Positions 31,362-44,600 of a stretch of 64,000 nt of DNA are shown piece after piece. The stretch's first letter is position 1, and the number at the start of each line of letters is the position of its first letter. Below the pieces are notes generated by a model, which was given only the letters and a program-made list of their open reading frames with translations, made no database searches and had not been told where the DNA came from. The stretch spans positions 2,393,501-2,457,500 of the forward strand of contig JBBBDQ010001124.1 in assembly GCA_037127315.1 (NCBI GenBank), in the 5' to 3' direction. The translations under genes and the position numbers were made by a program. This DNA is from Ascarosepion bandense. Taxonomy: Eukaryota > Mollusca > Cephalopoda > Sepiida > Sepiidae.

Positions 31362-32685
31362 TCAGGTAACTCAATACTAGTCTTCCGTGATTCACTGTTC
31401 AAGAGGCAGTAATTGATCCCATGCTAACAATGATATCCTGGCTAGACAACGATTATGAAACCCCCATCGAATTCAATTTTGGATGACGACTATGAAACCC
31501 CCACTGGAATTCAGTTTTGGATGACAGCTATAAAGCCCCATGGAATACTGTGGAAACTGTATAGTGCAATGACTGATGGTTTAAGTGGCAACAAAACTGA
31601 ATTGTGACGTGATTTGATGCACTGTTCCTCTTCGTTGGGTAGTCAGTCACTCGTCGACGATCCGAGGCAAGCGCACTTCTCACGTGTCGCTAATGTATAT
31701 CTGGAATTCATATATTCTTAAAATAGTCTTCCTACTGATAATATACCCCCATCTTTCTGACTTTGCGGTTCAACGTTGTTGAATCTTGTCTGTTACATAG
31801 GTACTACACGTACACTGCCATAGTTACAATGCCTCTTTATTTATTACTTCAGATAAAACTAACTTAGTTAAGTCCATTTCAACTAGAGAAGGCAAAAATC
31901 ATCCTGAGTACTGCTGTCTCTATTTCCGTTTAACTCAGTCTATTTGTCCTTGTGTCAAACACAATGAACTGTGATCGTCTAATGGTGAGGACACATAACC
32001 AAGTGTACTGTAAATGATTGGGCCTGAAGTAATTGGTGTTTTATGACTGCTAGTACAATCCAAATGTGAGAACTTCAAAACTACCACTCGATTTTTTCAA
32101 GTAGGAATAAAGCAAATAAATTAAAACTTTCGGGATCAAGTGGCACTGGGTCGGAAGTTACCGAATTCCGGTTGTGGGATTTTATGGTCAGGCCACATTT
32201 TACGTTTACATCGTAAGCAGTGCACCAAGATGTAGAGGTTGTCATAGGTATAGTGGTTAGAAAGGTAGTCCAGTCAAGCCATCTGTCTCAGTAGGAGAGA
32301 GAGTGGGGGGCAGTCGACATTTTTGCTAGGAGAAGAGAAGATCTAGTCAGTTAGTCTGTCGTGAGAGAAAATGAAAGTAGCAGTGAAGATGCTCAAAGTG
32401 TCACTTATCTATCACCCATGCAGTGCCTAATGAATCCATAATATCTCACTGTATTGAAAACATGACTCGTGTTTTCTTTTATCCCCGTGACGATATAGAA
32501 ACTTCGGTTCTTATGTTGAATGTACACTAGGTTTTTTTCCAGTTTTTGTTAACACCAATGTAAAAGGGGATTAAAACACATCGTCAGTTGAAGCAGTTCA
32601 GTTGATGTCAAGCTGAGGGCTGTAGTCGTATGTTTGCATGCTTACTAATCTTCGTGCCAGTGTATACGCCCTAATTGCGATATAT
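31362..32685. other. No gene; two-unit short tandem at 31455-31540
   Basis: A ~42-bp unit (tatgaaacccccatcgaatt / tatgaaacccccactggaat) is repeated twice. No other feature is recognised. Confidence 0.4.
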
Positions 32686-32696
32686 AGTTACCTTTT

Positions 32697-33003
32697 GGAT
32701 GTGCGTTGTGGTGCATTGGATATCGGGTCGGAACGAGAAATCGGGGAGGCGAGTTCGAATTCCAGCTGAATTCATTGCATTCACTTACGCGCAAATACCC
32801 TTCGGAAAGGTATTAATCCGCCTATTCCTTCCAGTTATGGGTTAAATAACAGGACAGATTGGGTTCTATAGCCTTGGTCGGCAACCAGTCTACCGCAGAA
32901 AGCAATGGCAACCTACTGCGGGATAATCTTCTGCTCAGTCAGTCATGTCTCTGTCGAGACATGATCGCCCAAGCGTGTATCACGTATGGCACTCACCTTA
33001 CTG
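32697..33003 (+). mobile_element. SINE-1, full length, 11-bp target duplication
   Basis: AGTTACCTTTT occurs at 32686-32696 and 33004-33014. A box tggtgcattgg and B box gagttcgaattcca are intact, as are body and hairpin. The 3' end is ccttactg rather than a clean CTGA run. Confidence 0.92.
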
Positions 33004-33014
33004 AGTTACCTTTT

Positions 33015-33810
33015 AAACTAACGAATAATTGGAAATTATTGGTAATAGATGCATTTTTATTATTTGGAAATGAAGTCTGACTATTGCTCTCTTTTCTGTT
33101 GCTTTTATTGTTTCCGCGATATATCAGCCTATCCGTTCTACAGCTTTCTCAAGTGTAAAAATGACAAAATGGCAAAATGGTGGATGTCACCATTATAGTG
33201 ATATTTATTAAAACTTAGTCTGGCGCCGAATCAGAATCGGACGGATTTGGAAAGTTTCCCACAATTTCAAACAAGATACATGACAACTCATACGCTGCTT
33301 GGGGCGTTTGCTAATCTGAACGTTTGAACTTTCTCCTCATTTACCATTTGATAAACAAATTCTCAGGTAAACTGACTGATAGGCATTTTTCAAAATCCCG
33401 CTCTTCTCAAAAACTAAACGAAACAAATCTGTTTTTGGCACGCTTCTATTTCTATTTTTAAGGGAAGAAAGAATAAAGTGAAGAAAGTCACTTGAGGTTT
33501 CTGACTTTTCCGCATGGCGACGAGTAGAAAGCTACTGGTGTCTTGTTTCGGAATTCTTTCACTCCAGTCAATTCCTCGCCAGGCAGGCAGCATTTTTTTA
33601 CCATGTTTCTGGTTCCGTTGAAATGAAGCTGGGCCAAAATCAATTTGGCTGTCAACAAACGAAATTTGCCACATTTTTCTCTCATTTAATAAGAGTGACA
33701 CGACGTGACTCTAGTTTAAGACCCAACGACAATTTCACTTTTAATGTCCTCCGCCTATTTTATCTTTACTTAAAAATGTTCTGTTTTATTAATTTACATG
33801 CAAGATATTC
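33015..33810. other. No gene recognised
   Basis: Frames at 33414-33701 (minus, 95 codons) and 33623-33919 (plus, 98 codons) overlap on opposite strands and neither is recognisable. Confidence 0.35.
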
Positions 33811-33826
33811 TGGTACTGCTCCCTGG

Positions 33827-33968
33827 GAAAATGGCGGCATAGTGAGAGATAGATTTCAGAGCTGTCTCTCGTCTACCATATCCGAGACCTGTTCGAAATA
33901 TATCCAGCCGAATGTGTAGCCTTATCGTAACTTGGTAACAAATCAGACGGATCCTTACTGCGCATGCG
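33827..33968. promoter_or_regulatory. Possible promoter-like segment (YY1-like and NRF1-like sites)
   Basis: An AAAATGGCGGC motif (33828-33838) matches the YY1 consensus, and TGCGCATGCG (33959-33968) matches the palindromic NRF1 core. The pair is common at metazoan housekeeping promoters. No gene start is recognised beside it, and chance or repeat origin is possible. 33969-34327 holds nothing else. Confidence 0.2.
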
Positions 33969-34336
33969 TGAATAATTTGTTTACTTAGTCAGTAGTGAGA
34001 TGCCAATGAGTGAGTTTGTGTACTGTGTGACTGTTGCATTAATCCTGAAAATGTCTGCGCGAAGTTTTGTTTTTTCTTCTTCAAAACACCGCATTACTTA
34101 GGCATGCCAGTTCACCCCATTCCAACAGGCCATATTTGGCTCCCTGCAATTTCTGACTTTTCCCAAAACTGAAAAGCATCTCTGTAATAAAAACTTTTGT
34201 AGTACCTAAATAGCCGATTTCAATTTTTATTTGTAACAAAAATTGTATATTTGGGCAACAAGCCGTCTTTGATACATGTTTGGTTGTACAAACTGACAAT
34301 GTACTTTAGCTTTTTATTGTTTTACTTACATACGTA

Positions 34337-34645
34337 AGGGTGTGCGTTGTGGTACAGTGGATATCGACTCGGAACGAGAAGCCGGGGAGCCGAGTTCGAA
34401 TTCCAGTTGAATCCATTGCATTCACTTACGCGCAAATACCCTTGGGAAAGGTATTAACCCGTCTCTTCCTTCCAGTTATGGGTTAAATAACAGGACAGAT
34501 TGGGTTCTATAGCCTTGGTCGGTAACCAGTCTACCGCAGAAAGCAATGGCAACCTACTGCGGGATAATCTTCTGCTCAGTCAGTCATGTCTCTTTTGAGA
34601 CATGATCACCCAAGCGTGTATCACGTATGGCACTTAAACTGACTG
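34337..34645 (+). mobile_element. SINE-1, full length, 9-bp target duplication
   Basis: ACATACGTA flanks the copy at 34328-34336 and 34646-34654. At 309 bp it is the best reference copy here: head agggtgtgcgttgtggtaca, body, hairpin, tail aaactgactg. Confidence 0.93.
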
Positions 34646-34689
34646 ACATACGTACAATTTCTTTTCTGATATTTTACCCAGTACAAGTC

Positions 34690-35440
34690 CCACCGGTCAC
34701 TCAAAGTAGAGAGTTACTCTGTGAAATGATAAAGGAGGGGCAGGGTAAGTAAGATAGTATTATAAGGACGGTTTGTTGCCCAAATATACAATTTCTCTTA
34801 CAAGGACGAGTAATTTTAGATAGTTAAGTACAATACGTGATACACGCTTAGGCGATCATGTCTCGAAAGAGACATGACTGACTGGGCAGAAGATTATCCC
34901 GCAGTAGGTTGCCATTGCTTTCTGCAGTAGACTGGTTGCCAGCTAAGGCTATAGAACCCAATCTATCTTATTATTTGACCCATAACTGGAGGAAAGAAAG
35001 GGATTAATACCTTTCCCAAGGGTATTTGTGCGTAGTTGTAAAGAAGCATTCCCCGGTAAGTTTCTTCCACAAAAGTAACGGTCTTGAAGAAGAAGTTGTC
35101 TGGGTGGACCTTGTTTTTTATCAAAGGAACACGAAGGTGCTGAGGAACGTTTACCACCGTGAACACAGCAGTTGTGAGGGTCCGAGTTGATGGCAGTAAG
35201 GAATGTAATTCGTCAGGAAATCATCCATATTAGTAGCGCTATAGAAGTGAAATGCTGGCGACGTTTCGTCTGTGGGATAAGGGTTGCAGGGTGAAGAATA
35301 ATTCTTCACCTACAAAACTGCGTAAGCACTTTTGAACTCTGTCGAGGGTGGACAGCAGGGATTGTGCAGGAACAGTCCAGACATGGCAGCAATACTCCAT
35401 CCTTAATCTGATGTGACTTTTAGATCATGGAAGCCGGATT
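34690..35440 (-). pseudogene. LINE-B RT C-terminus, interrupted by a SINE
   Basis: Minus strand reads MEYCCHVWTVPAQSLLSTLD, a FTLQPLSHRRNVASISL block, then FTVVNVPQHLRVPLIKNKVH and NFFFKTVTFVEET, with stops between. YCxHxW and HRRN are standard landmarks of this RT C-terminus. The 3' part (34690-34800) is separated from the rest by the SINE at 34818-35034. The sequence 35441-35650 has no recognised feature. Confidence 0.75.
34818..35034 (-). mobile_element. SINE-1, head-truncated, within LINE-B
   Basis: Tail and hairpin (catgtctcgaaagagacatg) to the body motif gtatttgtgcgta, where it stops. The tRNA head is missing. Confidence 0.85.
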
Positions 35441-35650
35441 TAGGTATATTTCTCGAGCAATACTATGAAATATCCATTAGAGATATTGCCGTACCAATTC
35501 AGAGGTAACTTTAATTGCAATGTTCATAACATCTTTATGATGCTTTCTTAAATGCAACTTTGTTCTTTTTTGTGTAATTTTAATGAAAACAAGAGGTAAA
35601 AACAGGTTTCTTCTTTTTTGGACAAATGAACATAAAAATTGTACAAAAGT

Positions 35651-35819
35651 TTTATGGTTTTAAGTGCTTTCAACTAAACTGTTAGCCATTTTCAATGATT
35701 CTTTTTTTTTTATATACGGCTATAATAAATGATACGTCAGTGTTATTGTAGACATTGTAATATTTCCTAAAAGTATCCATATAGCTAACAGTTTAGCCGA
35801 AAGCGCTTAAACCCAACAA
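35651..35819. repeat. Inverted repeat, ~39-bp arms, ~90-bp spacer
   Basis: Arms 35651-35689 (agtgctttcaactaaactgt) and 35781-35819 (acagtttagccgaaagcgct). A related motif, gcgctttcggctatagtttt, occurs at about 60393. It may be a terminus of a Penelope-type or other element. Confidence 0.7.
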
Positions 35820-35869
35820 ATCTTTGGATAATTTATAGAATTAGAATGGTTTGTCTATCGTCCTGTTCA

Positions 35870-36035
35870 TACACCTCTCTGGTTTTTGTACAGGGGTTGA
35901 GGTTTATCCCTCGTTTCCTGCTTAGGATTGGTTTTCCGGTCCCTTCTAAAGCGTTTTTTTTTTTTTAATCTTTCACTCTCAGTAACCCCTTGTGTTTTAA
36001 TGGTGTCATCACTTTGCCTAGGGTGAAAAAAAGGA
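35870..36035 (+). mobile_element. LINE-A-type 3' UTR fragment
   Basis: gtacaggggttgaggtttat ... tcatcactttgcctagggtg parallels 18590-18735. No recognised features in 36036-36540. Confidence 0.65.
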
Positions 36036-36540
36036 CACTTATACATATAAAAGAACAACACAATAAAAAATTAAAGAAAAGTACCTTGTTCACCGAAATA
36101 AGATTTTTACATATATTGACTAAACTGGGTTCAGGCCGACGCCAAGTAGAGCGACGATGTAGCTACTAAATAGTTACATTTAGTTTTATCTGTAATTTCT
36201 GTATATGTAGAAAGAAAGTTATTAAATTTAATTCAAAGCTAAGTAGGAGATAGGCGGATTGTCCCACCAATCTTAACTACTTTGAAAATCAATATCTGAG
36301 ACCCTAATTTTTACCTGGGGTCTAACTCTGAAATGCAGTAACAGATACTCATCAATCATCAAGCAAGCTTAGTTTTGCGCACACATTCCTGTAGAAGTTT
36401 TATAAACCGGAAGTTCCTATTCCTGTAGACTAATCTTCAACTTCTTTTTTTCCCCCTTTAAGCCTGATATTTAAGATATTATCTCACATTTCTCTTGTGA
36501 AGTTTCTATCTTCAGTATCAATGTAGAAAATCTGACGATA

Positions 36541-36728
36541 TACAGGTTGTCTATAAAGTTACTATTAAATTTATAATAAAACAGCGAAATCATAAAGAAT
36601 AATTCGTGTTTCAACAAAATGACTCTCCTTGTCATCTCCTAATTGTTCCGAATTGAATGAATATTTTTCAAATCAATGGATAGGATATGAAAATAACAAC
36701 TTGGTTCAATTTTAGATTTATTTGCTTT
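36541..36728. other. Weak transposon-end-like sequence, no gene
   Basis: acaggttgtctataaagtta near 36542 resembles the ends of some mariner-like elements, but no partner end is visible. Confidence 0.2.
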
Positions 36729-37127
36729 AGTGTACCTTCTTCTTCAGAACGTGGGAGATCTTGGCTCTCCACGATTGCATGTCTTTTGCCGCTCTTAGCA
36801 AATTTTCTCTTTTTGATGCCTTTTCTAATCCCCCTTTTGCTAAACATATACACAAGCTTCTTAGGTAGATTATACGCTGCTCTCTTCTGTTTTATTGCCT
36901 TTAGTATGTCCTGTGAGTGTCAAACTTATAAGCCTTCTCTCCTTCTTATGTATTGTAGAAATTTAAACTCTTTCTGATGTTAAGTTTCTTTTTTTGATTC
37001 TATTTTCTCTAAAACTTGGTCATTGCTTATATGTTCAGTCTATGGTATACTCAGCATCCTTTTGTAGAATCTCATTTCTGTTGCTTTAAGACTCTTCTTC
37101 ATCTGTGAATAGATTGCCCAGTATTCG
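36729..37127 (-). pseudogene. LINE-C 3' half, 3' of the solo LTR
   Basis: Minus-strand LINE-C from the GAA tail (cttcttcttcagaacgtggg) up to the CWTIS region (gcccagtattcgcttcc). It is heavily mutated. Its 5' continuation is at 37944-38190. Confidence 0.75.
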
Positions 37128-37132
37128 CTTCC

Positions 37133-37938
37133 TGTTGTGGGATCTCCCCTTTTTGTATATAATAATGGACTCAACTGAGTGTACGTATAATGTGGCCTAT
37201 ACAGATAACAGCAGTTTCTTAGTTGGAGTTAGTTGCGGACTTACCTCCGCTACTATGACACTGTCAGCTCTCTGCCTTCGGGCATACAGCACTAACCCAG
37301 TCGTGGTTCCACCGAAGGGTAGAATCACGACTGGGGAAAAATAGACAGATATTTTTGGCCTGGCTATATGGCCGGGAAGACCCACAATAAATAGACTTTG
37401 TGTCAAATGCGTGGGAAGGTTGGTAAATACTGTTGCTTAGTTGGAGTTAGTTGCGGACTGACCCCCGCAAATATGACATTGTCAGCTCTCTGCCTTCGGG
37501 TGAAGAGCGCTCTCTGCTTTCGAACAGAGAGCACTAACCCAGTCGTGGTTCCGCCGAAGGGTAGAATCACGACTGGGGAAAAATAGACAGATATTTTTGG
37601 CCTGCCTATATGACCGGGAAGGCCCACATTAAAAAGACCCTTGTGTCACATCAAGCCTTATGTGGGAAGGTGGGTAAATACCATTGCTTAGTTAGAGTTG
37701 TATCTGGAATCACAGTTGTAGTTGCAGTTGCTCTGAGCTCCACTCAGCTAGAATCAGTTACTCGGACCTACTATTTCACTTCAAGACTATATATATTATT
37801 TCTACTAATAGTATTCCTGAATTGACTAATCCGCGTTCCAGTTTGTAGATTTCGTTAAATATAACTTATATTTTCTATCTCCAGATCTGTTTTTGTTATT
37901 TATTATTTTGTGCGGTTCCTCAGCCGGAATCCACAACA
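37133..37938 (-). mobile_element. Solo LTR (806 bp) inserted in LINE-C
   Basis: Starts TGTTGTGG, ends CCACAACA (8-bp inverted ends of TG..CA type), and is flanked by a perfect 5-bp duplication CTTCC (37128-37132 and 37939-37943). These are the marks of a Ty3/gypsy- or BEL-type LTR. No internal retroelement sequence is present, so it is most simply a solo LTR left by recombination. It contains a tandem duplication (37217-37690). Orientation cannot be fixed, and the minus sign is arbitrary. Confidence 0.8.
37217..37690. repeat. ~220-240-bp tandem duplication inside the LTR, with hairpins
   Basis: Two units start cttagttggagttagttgcg (about 37217 and 37436) and a third partial start is at 37686. 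Each holds a 10-bp-stem hairpin (cccagtcgtg ... cacgactggg) with the loop gccgaaggg or accgaaggg. Unit 2 has an extra near-palindromic insert gagcgctctctgctttcgaa. Duplicated U3 segments are common in LTRs. The short open frames over these units are not convincing genes. Confidence 0.85.
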
Positions 37939-37943
37939 CTTCC

Positions 37944-38190
37944 ATATTGAAGTACATCTAATACATCAAAGTTCAGTACTCTTTCTTTTTTTCTAACAAT
38001 TTCCTTGTGTAACTTTTGAAAGGCAACATTCACTCCCCTAATGCGCCTTCGGATTTCGATGTTGAATTTCCTGTCCTTAATCAAAACATTTCCATGATAT
38101 CTAAATTTTCTGGACGCACTTGATTTAGGAACCTCTAATTTGCAATTCCAAAGTTGGGTCTTCCTTTTGCTGACAACCATACCTTACATT
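37944..38190 (-). pseudogene. LINE-C 5' part, 5' of the solo LTR
   Basis: The 86-codon minus frame 37920-38180 encodes MVVSKRKTQLWNCKLEVPKS, KFRYHGNVLIKDRKFNIEIR, an AFQKLHKE block and VLQYGS, the standard RTE-like order, and continues into CWTIS on the other side of the LTR. 38191-38626 has no recognised feature. Confidence 0.8.
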
Positions 38191-38626
38191 TTCTTACAAA
38201 TGAAAGGCCACATTGCTCATAGAAAATGAACGGAAAGAGTAAATGACACAAAATTACTGATATATCCCAAAAGAAGCATGTCTTAATCGAGAACAAAGCT
38301 TGTGCATGGTCTTTTCGTAATGGTTAAAAAAACATCGTGTTGGGTGAGATTAGGAAATATTTGAATCTTCTTTCAGTTAAGCAAATGATTTTAAACACAT
38401 TGCAACAGATAGAAAATGAAAAATAGATAGCTTATAAAAACAGGGAATGTCAGAAATCATGAGATGAGCAGAATGAACCACAACGAACTGAACCAAGTGC
38501 CTGTCAACACGCAAAAAGGTTAAGCTGTGTGTCAGGTATAATTGAAAAGGGGGCTATCTACTGTTAATTGATTCAAAGAGCTACTGATCGCAATTGAATC
38601 AATTGAATGCAACAATACAAAACATC

Positions 38627-41600
38627 CATAGAAATAACATAATATTCTATCAACTGAAAAGTTTCCTACAAATAACAACATATTCCTTCAAAATAAATGT
38701 TTCATAAAAATAACATAATATTCCATCAAGATAAACGTTTCTTAGAAATGACATAATATTTCATCAAGATAAACGTTTGCTTGAAATGACATAATATTCC
38801 ATCACGATAAACGTTTCGTAGAAATGACATAATATTTCATCCATATGAACGTTTGCTTGAAATAACATAATATTAGATCAAGATAAACATTTCATAGAAA
38901 TGACATAATATTCCATCGAAATAAACGTTTGCTTGAAATGACATAATATTCCATCAAGTTAAAAGTTTCATATAAATGACATAATATTACACCAGGATAA
39001 ATGTTTCGTTGAAATTATATAATATTCCATCAAGATAAAGGTTTCATAGAAATGGTAAAATATTCCATCAAGATAAACGTTTCATACAAATGACATAATA
39101 TCCAATCAGGATAAATGTTTGCTTGAAACGACATAATATTCCATCAAGATAAACGTTTGCTTGAAATGACATAATATTCCATCAATTTTACGTTTGATAG
39201 AAATGACATAATGTTCCATCAAGTTTTACGTTTCATAGAAATGACATAATATTCCATCAAGATGAACGTTTCATAGAAATGACATAATATTCCATCAAGA
39301 TAACCTTTTGCTTGTAATGACATAATATTCCATCAAGATAAATGTTTCCTTAAAATGACATCATCTTCTATCAAGATAACCATTTAATAGAAATGACATA
39401 ATATTCCATCAAGATAAACGTTTCATAGTTATGACATAATATTCCATCAAGATAAACGTTTCATAGAAATGAAATAATATTCCATCAAGATAAACGTTTG
39501 CTTGAAATGACATAATATTCCATCAAGATAAACGTTTGCTTGAAATGACATAATATTCCATCAAAATAACCGTTTGCTTGAAATGACATAATATTCCATC
39601 AAGATAAACGTTTGCTTGAAATGACATAATATTCCATCAAGATAAACGTTTGCTTGAAATGACATAATATTCCATCAAGATAAACGTTTCATAAAAATGA
39701 CATAATATTCCATCACGATAAACGTTTCATACAAATGACATAATATTCCATCACGATAAACGTTTCATAGAAATGACATAATATTCCATCAAGATAAACG
39801 TTTGCTTGAAATGACATAATATTCCATCAAGATAAACGTTTGCTTGAAATGACATAATATTCCATCACGATAAACGTTCCATAGAAATGACAATATTCCA
39901 TCACGATAAACGTTTCATAGAAATGACATAATATTCCATCAAGATAAAAGTTTGCTTGAAAAGACATAATATTCCATCAAGATAAACGTATCTCAGAAAT
40001 AACATATGATTACATCAAGATAAACGTTTCATAGAAATGACATAATATTCCCCCAAGATAAACGTTTCATAGAAATAACATAATATTCCATCAGGTTAAA
40101 CGTTTTCAAGAAATGACATAATATTCCATCAAGATAAAAGCTTCGTTGAAATGACATAATATCCCATCAAGGGAAACGTTTCGTAGAAATGACATAATAT
40201 TCCATCAAATAAAAGTTTCATAGAAATGACATAATATTCCATCAAAATAAACGGTTCATAGAAATGACATAATATTCCATCAAGATACACATTTGCTTGA
40301 AATGACATCATATTCCATCAATACAAACATTTCTCAGAAATAACATATTATTACATCAAGATAAAAGGTTCATAGAAATGACACAATATTCCATCTAGAT
40401 AAAAGTTTCATAGAAATGACATAATGTTCCATCAAGATAAAAGTTTCATAGCAATGAAATAATATTGCATCAAGATAAACGTTTCATAAAAATAACATAA
40501 TATTCGATCAAGATAAACAGTTCATAGAAATGAGATAATACTCCATCAAGATAAAAGTTTGCTTGAAATGACATAATATTCCATCAAGATAAACGTTTGC
40601 TTCAAATGACATAATATTCCATCAGGATAAACGTTTCGGAGAAATGACATAATATTTCATCCATATAAACGTTTGCTTCAAATAACATAATATTCGATCA
40701 AGATAAACATTTCAAAGAAATGACATAATATTCCATCGAAATAAACGTTTGCTTGAAATGACATAATATTCCATCAAGTTAAAAGTTTCATATAAATGAC
40801 ATAATATTACATCAGGATAAATGTTTACAAAAAATTACATAATATTCCATCAAGATAAATGTTTCGTTGAAATTATATAATATTCTATCAAGATAAACAT
40901 TTCATAGAAATGGTATAATATTCTATCAAGATAAGCATTTCATAGAAATGGTAAAATATTCCATCAAGAAAAACGTTGCATAGTAATGACATAATATCCA
41001 ATCAGGTTAAATGTTTGCTTGAAACGACATAATATTCCATCAAGATAAACGTTTGCTTGAAATGACATCATATTCCATCAATTTTAAGTTTCATAGAAAT
41101 GACATAATGTTCCCTCAAGTTTTACGTTTCATAGAAATGACATAATATTCCATCAAGATGAAAGTTTCATAGAATTGACATAATATTCCATCAAGATAAC
41201 CTTTTGCTTGTAATGACATAATATTACATCAAGATAAATGTTTACTTAAAATGACATCATCTTCTATCAAGATAAACATTTAATAGAAATGACATAATAT
41301 TCCATCAAGTTAAACGTTTCATAGAAATGAAATAATATTCCATCAAGATAAACGTTTGATAGAAATGACATAATATCCATCAGGATAAACGTTTGCTTCA
41401 AACGATATAATATTCCATCAAGATAAACGTTTCATAAAAATGACATAATATTCCATCAAGATAATCCTTTGCTTGAAACGACATACTGTTCCATGAACAT
41501 AAACGTTTCCTTGAAATGACATAATATTCCATCAACGTAAACATTTCATAGAAATGACATAATATTCCATGAAGTTAAACGCTTGCTTGAAATGACATAA

Positions 41601-44600
41601 TATTCAATGAAGATAAACGTTTAATAGAAATGACATAATATTCCATCAAAATAAATGTTTGCTTGAAATGACATAATATTCCATCATAGAAATGGAATAA
41701 TATTCCATCAAGATAAACGTTTGCTTGAAATGACATAATATTTCATCAAAATAACCGTTTGCTTGAAATGACATAATATTCCTTCAAGATAAACGTTTCA
41801 TAGAAATGACATAATATTCCATCAAGATAAACGTTTGTTTGAAATGACATAATATTCCATCAAAATAACCGTTTGCTAAAAAATGACATAATATTCCCTC
41901 AAGGTAAATGTTTGATAGAAATGACATAATATTCCGTCAAGATAAATGTTTGCTTGAAATGACATAATATTCCATCAATTTTACGTTTGATAGAAATGAC
42001 ATAATGTTCCATCAAGTTTTACGTTTCATAGAAATGACATAATATTCCATCAAGATGAACGTTTCATAGAAATGACATAATATTCCATCAAGATAACCTT
42101 TTGCTTGTAATGACATAATATTCCATCAAGATAAATGTTTCCTTAAAATGACATCATCTTCTATCAAGATAACCATTTAATAGAAATGACATAATATTCC
42201 ATCAAGATAAACGTTTCATAGTTATGACATAATATTCCATCAAGATAAACGTTTCATAGAAATGAAATAATATTCCATCAAGATAAACGTTTGCTTGAAA
42301 TGACATAATATTCCATCAAGATAAACGTATCTCAGAAATAACATATGATTACATCAAGATAAACGTTTCAAAGAAATGACATAATATTCCCCCAAGATAA
42401 ACGTTTCATAGAAATGACATAATATTCCATCAAAATAACCGTTTGCTTGAAATGACATAATATTCCATCACGATAAACGTTCCATAGAAATGGCATAATA
42501 TTCCATCAAAATAAACGTTTGCTTGAAATGACATAATATTCCCTCAAGATAAATGTTTCATATAAATTAGATAATATTCCATCAAGATAAACGTTTGCGT
42601 GAAATGACATAATATTCCATCAAAATAACCGTTTGCTTGAAATGACATAATATTCCATCAAAATAACCGTTTGCTTGAAATGACATAATATTCCATCAAA
42701 ATAACCGTTTGCTTGAAATGACATAATATTCCATCAACGTAAACATTTCATAGAAATGACATAATATTCCATCAAGTTAAACGCTTGCTTGAAATGACAT
42801 AATATTCAATGAAGATAAACGTTCCATAGAAATGACATAATATTCCATCAAGATAAACGTTTGCTTGAAATGACATAATATTCAATTAAGATAAATGTTC
42901 CATAGAAATGACATAATATTCCATCAAGATAAACGTTTGCTTGAAATGACATAATATTCCATCAAAATAACCGTTTGCTTGAAATGACATAATATTCCAT
43001 CAAAATAACCGTTTGCTTGAAATGACATAATATTCCATCAAAATCACCGTTTGCTTGAAATGACATAATATTCCATCAACGTAAACATTTCATAGAAATG
43101 ACATAATATTCCATCAAGTTAAACGCTTGCTTGAAATGACATAATATTCAATGAAGATAAACGTTCCATAGAAATGACATAATATTCCATCAAGATAAAC
43201 GTTTGCTTGAAATGACATAATATTCAATCAAGATAAATGTTCCATAGAAATGACATAATATTCCATCAAGATAAACGTTTGCTTAAAATGACATAATATT
43301 CCATCAAAATAACCGTTTGCTTGAAATGACATAATATTGCATCAAGATAAATGTTCCATAGAAATGACATAATATTCCATCACGATAAACGTTTGCTTGA
43401 AATGACATAATATTCCATCAAGATAAACGTTTGCTTGAAATGACATAATATTCCATCAAAATAACCGTTTGCTTGAAATGACATAATATTCCATCAAGAT
43501 AAACGTTTGCTTGAAATGACATAATATTCCATCACGATAAACGTTCCATAGAAATGACATAATATTCCATCAAAATAACCGTTTGCTTGAAATGACATAA
43601 TCTTCCATCAAGATAAACGTTTGCTTGAAATGACATAATATTCCATCAAGATAAACGTTTGCTTGAAATGACATAATATTCCATCAAGATAAACGTATCT
43701 CAGAAATAACATATGATTACATCAAGATAAACGTTTCAAAGAAATGACATAATATTCCCCCAAGATAAACGTTTCATAGAAATGACATAATATTCCATCA
43801 AAATAAACGTTTGCTTGAAATGACATAATATTCCATCAACGTAAACGTTTCATAGAAATGACAATATTCCTTCAAGTTAAACAATTGCTTGAAATGACAT
43901 CATATTCCATCAAGATAAACGTTTGCTTCAAATGACATAATATTCCATCACGATAAACGTTTCGTAGAAATGACATAATATTTCATCCATATAAACGTTT
44001 GCTTGAAATAACATAATATTCGATCAAGATAAACATTTCATAGAAATGACATAATATTCCATCAAAATAAACGTTTGCTTGAAATGACATAATGTTCCAT
44101 CAAGTTAAAAGTTTCATAGAAATGACATAATATTACATCAGGATAAATGTTTAAAAAAATTACATAATATTCCATCAAGGTAAATGTTTCGTTGAAATTA
44201 TATAATATTCCATGAAGATAAACGTTTCATAGAAATGGTAAAATATTCCATCAAGTTAAACGTTTCATAGAAATGACATAATATCCAATCAGGATAAATG
44301 TTTGCTTAAAATGACATAATGTTCCATCAAGTTTTCCGTTTCATAGAAATGACATAATATTCCATCAAGATGAACGTTTCATAGAAATGACATAATATTC
44401 CATCAAGATAACCTTTTGCTTGTAATGACATAATATTCCATCAAGATAAATGTTTCCTTAAAATGACATCATCTTCTATCAAGATAACCATTTAATAGAA
44501 ATGACATAATATTCCATCAAGATAAACGTTTGCTTGAAATGACATAATATTCCATCAAGATGAACGTTTCATAGAAATGACATAATATTCCATCAAGATA

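Noticed and set aside
37105..37586. Two similar open frames of 79 and 62 codons
   Set aside because: They are the two tandem units of the solo LTR read in one frame, so their similarity reflects the DNA duplication and not protein conservation.
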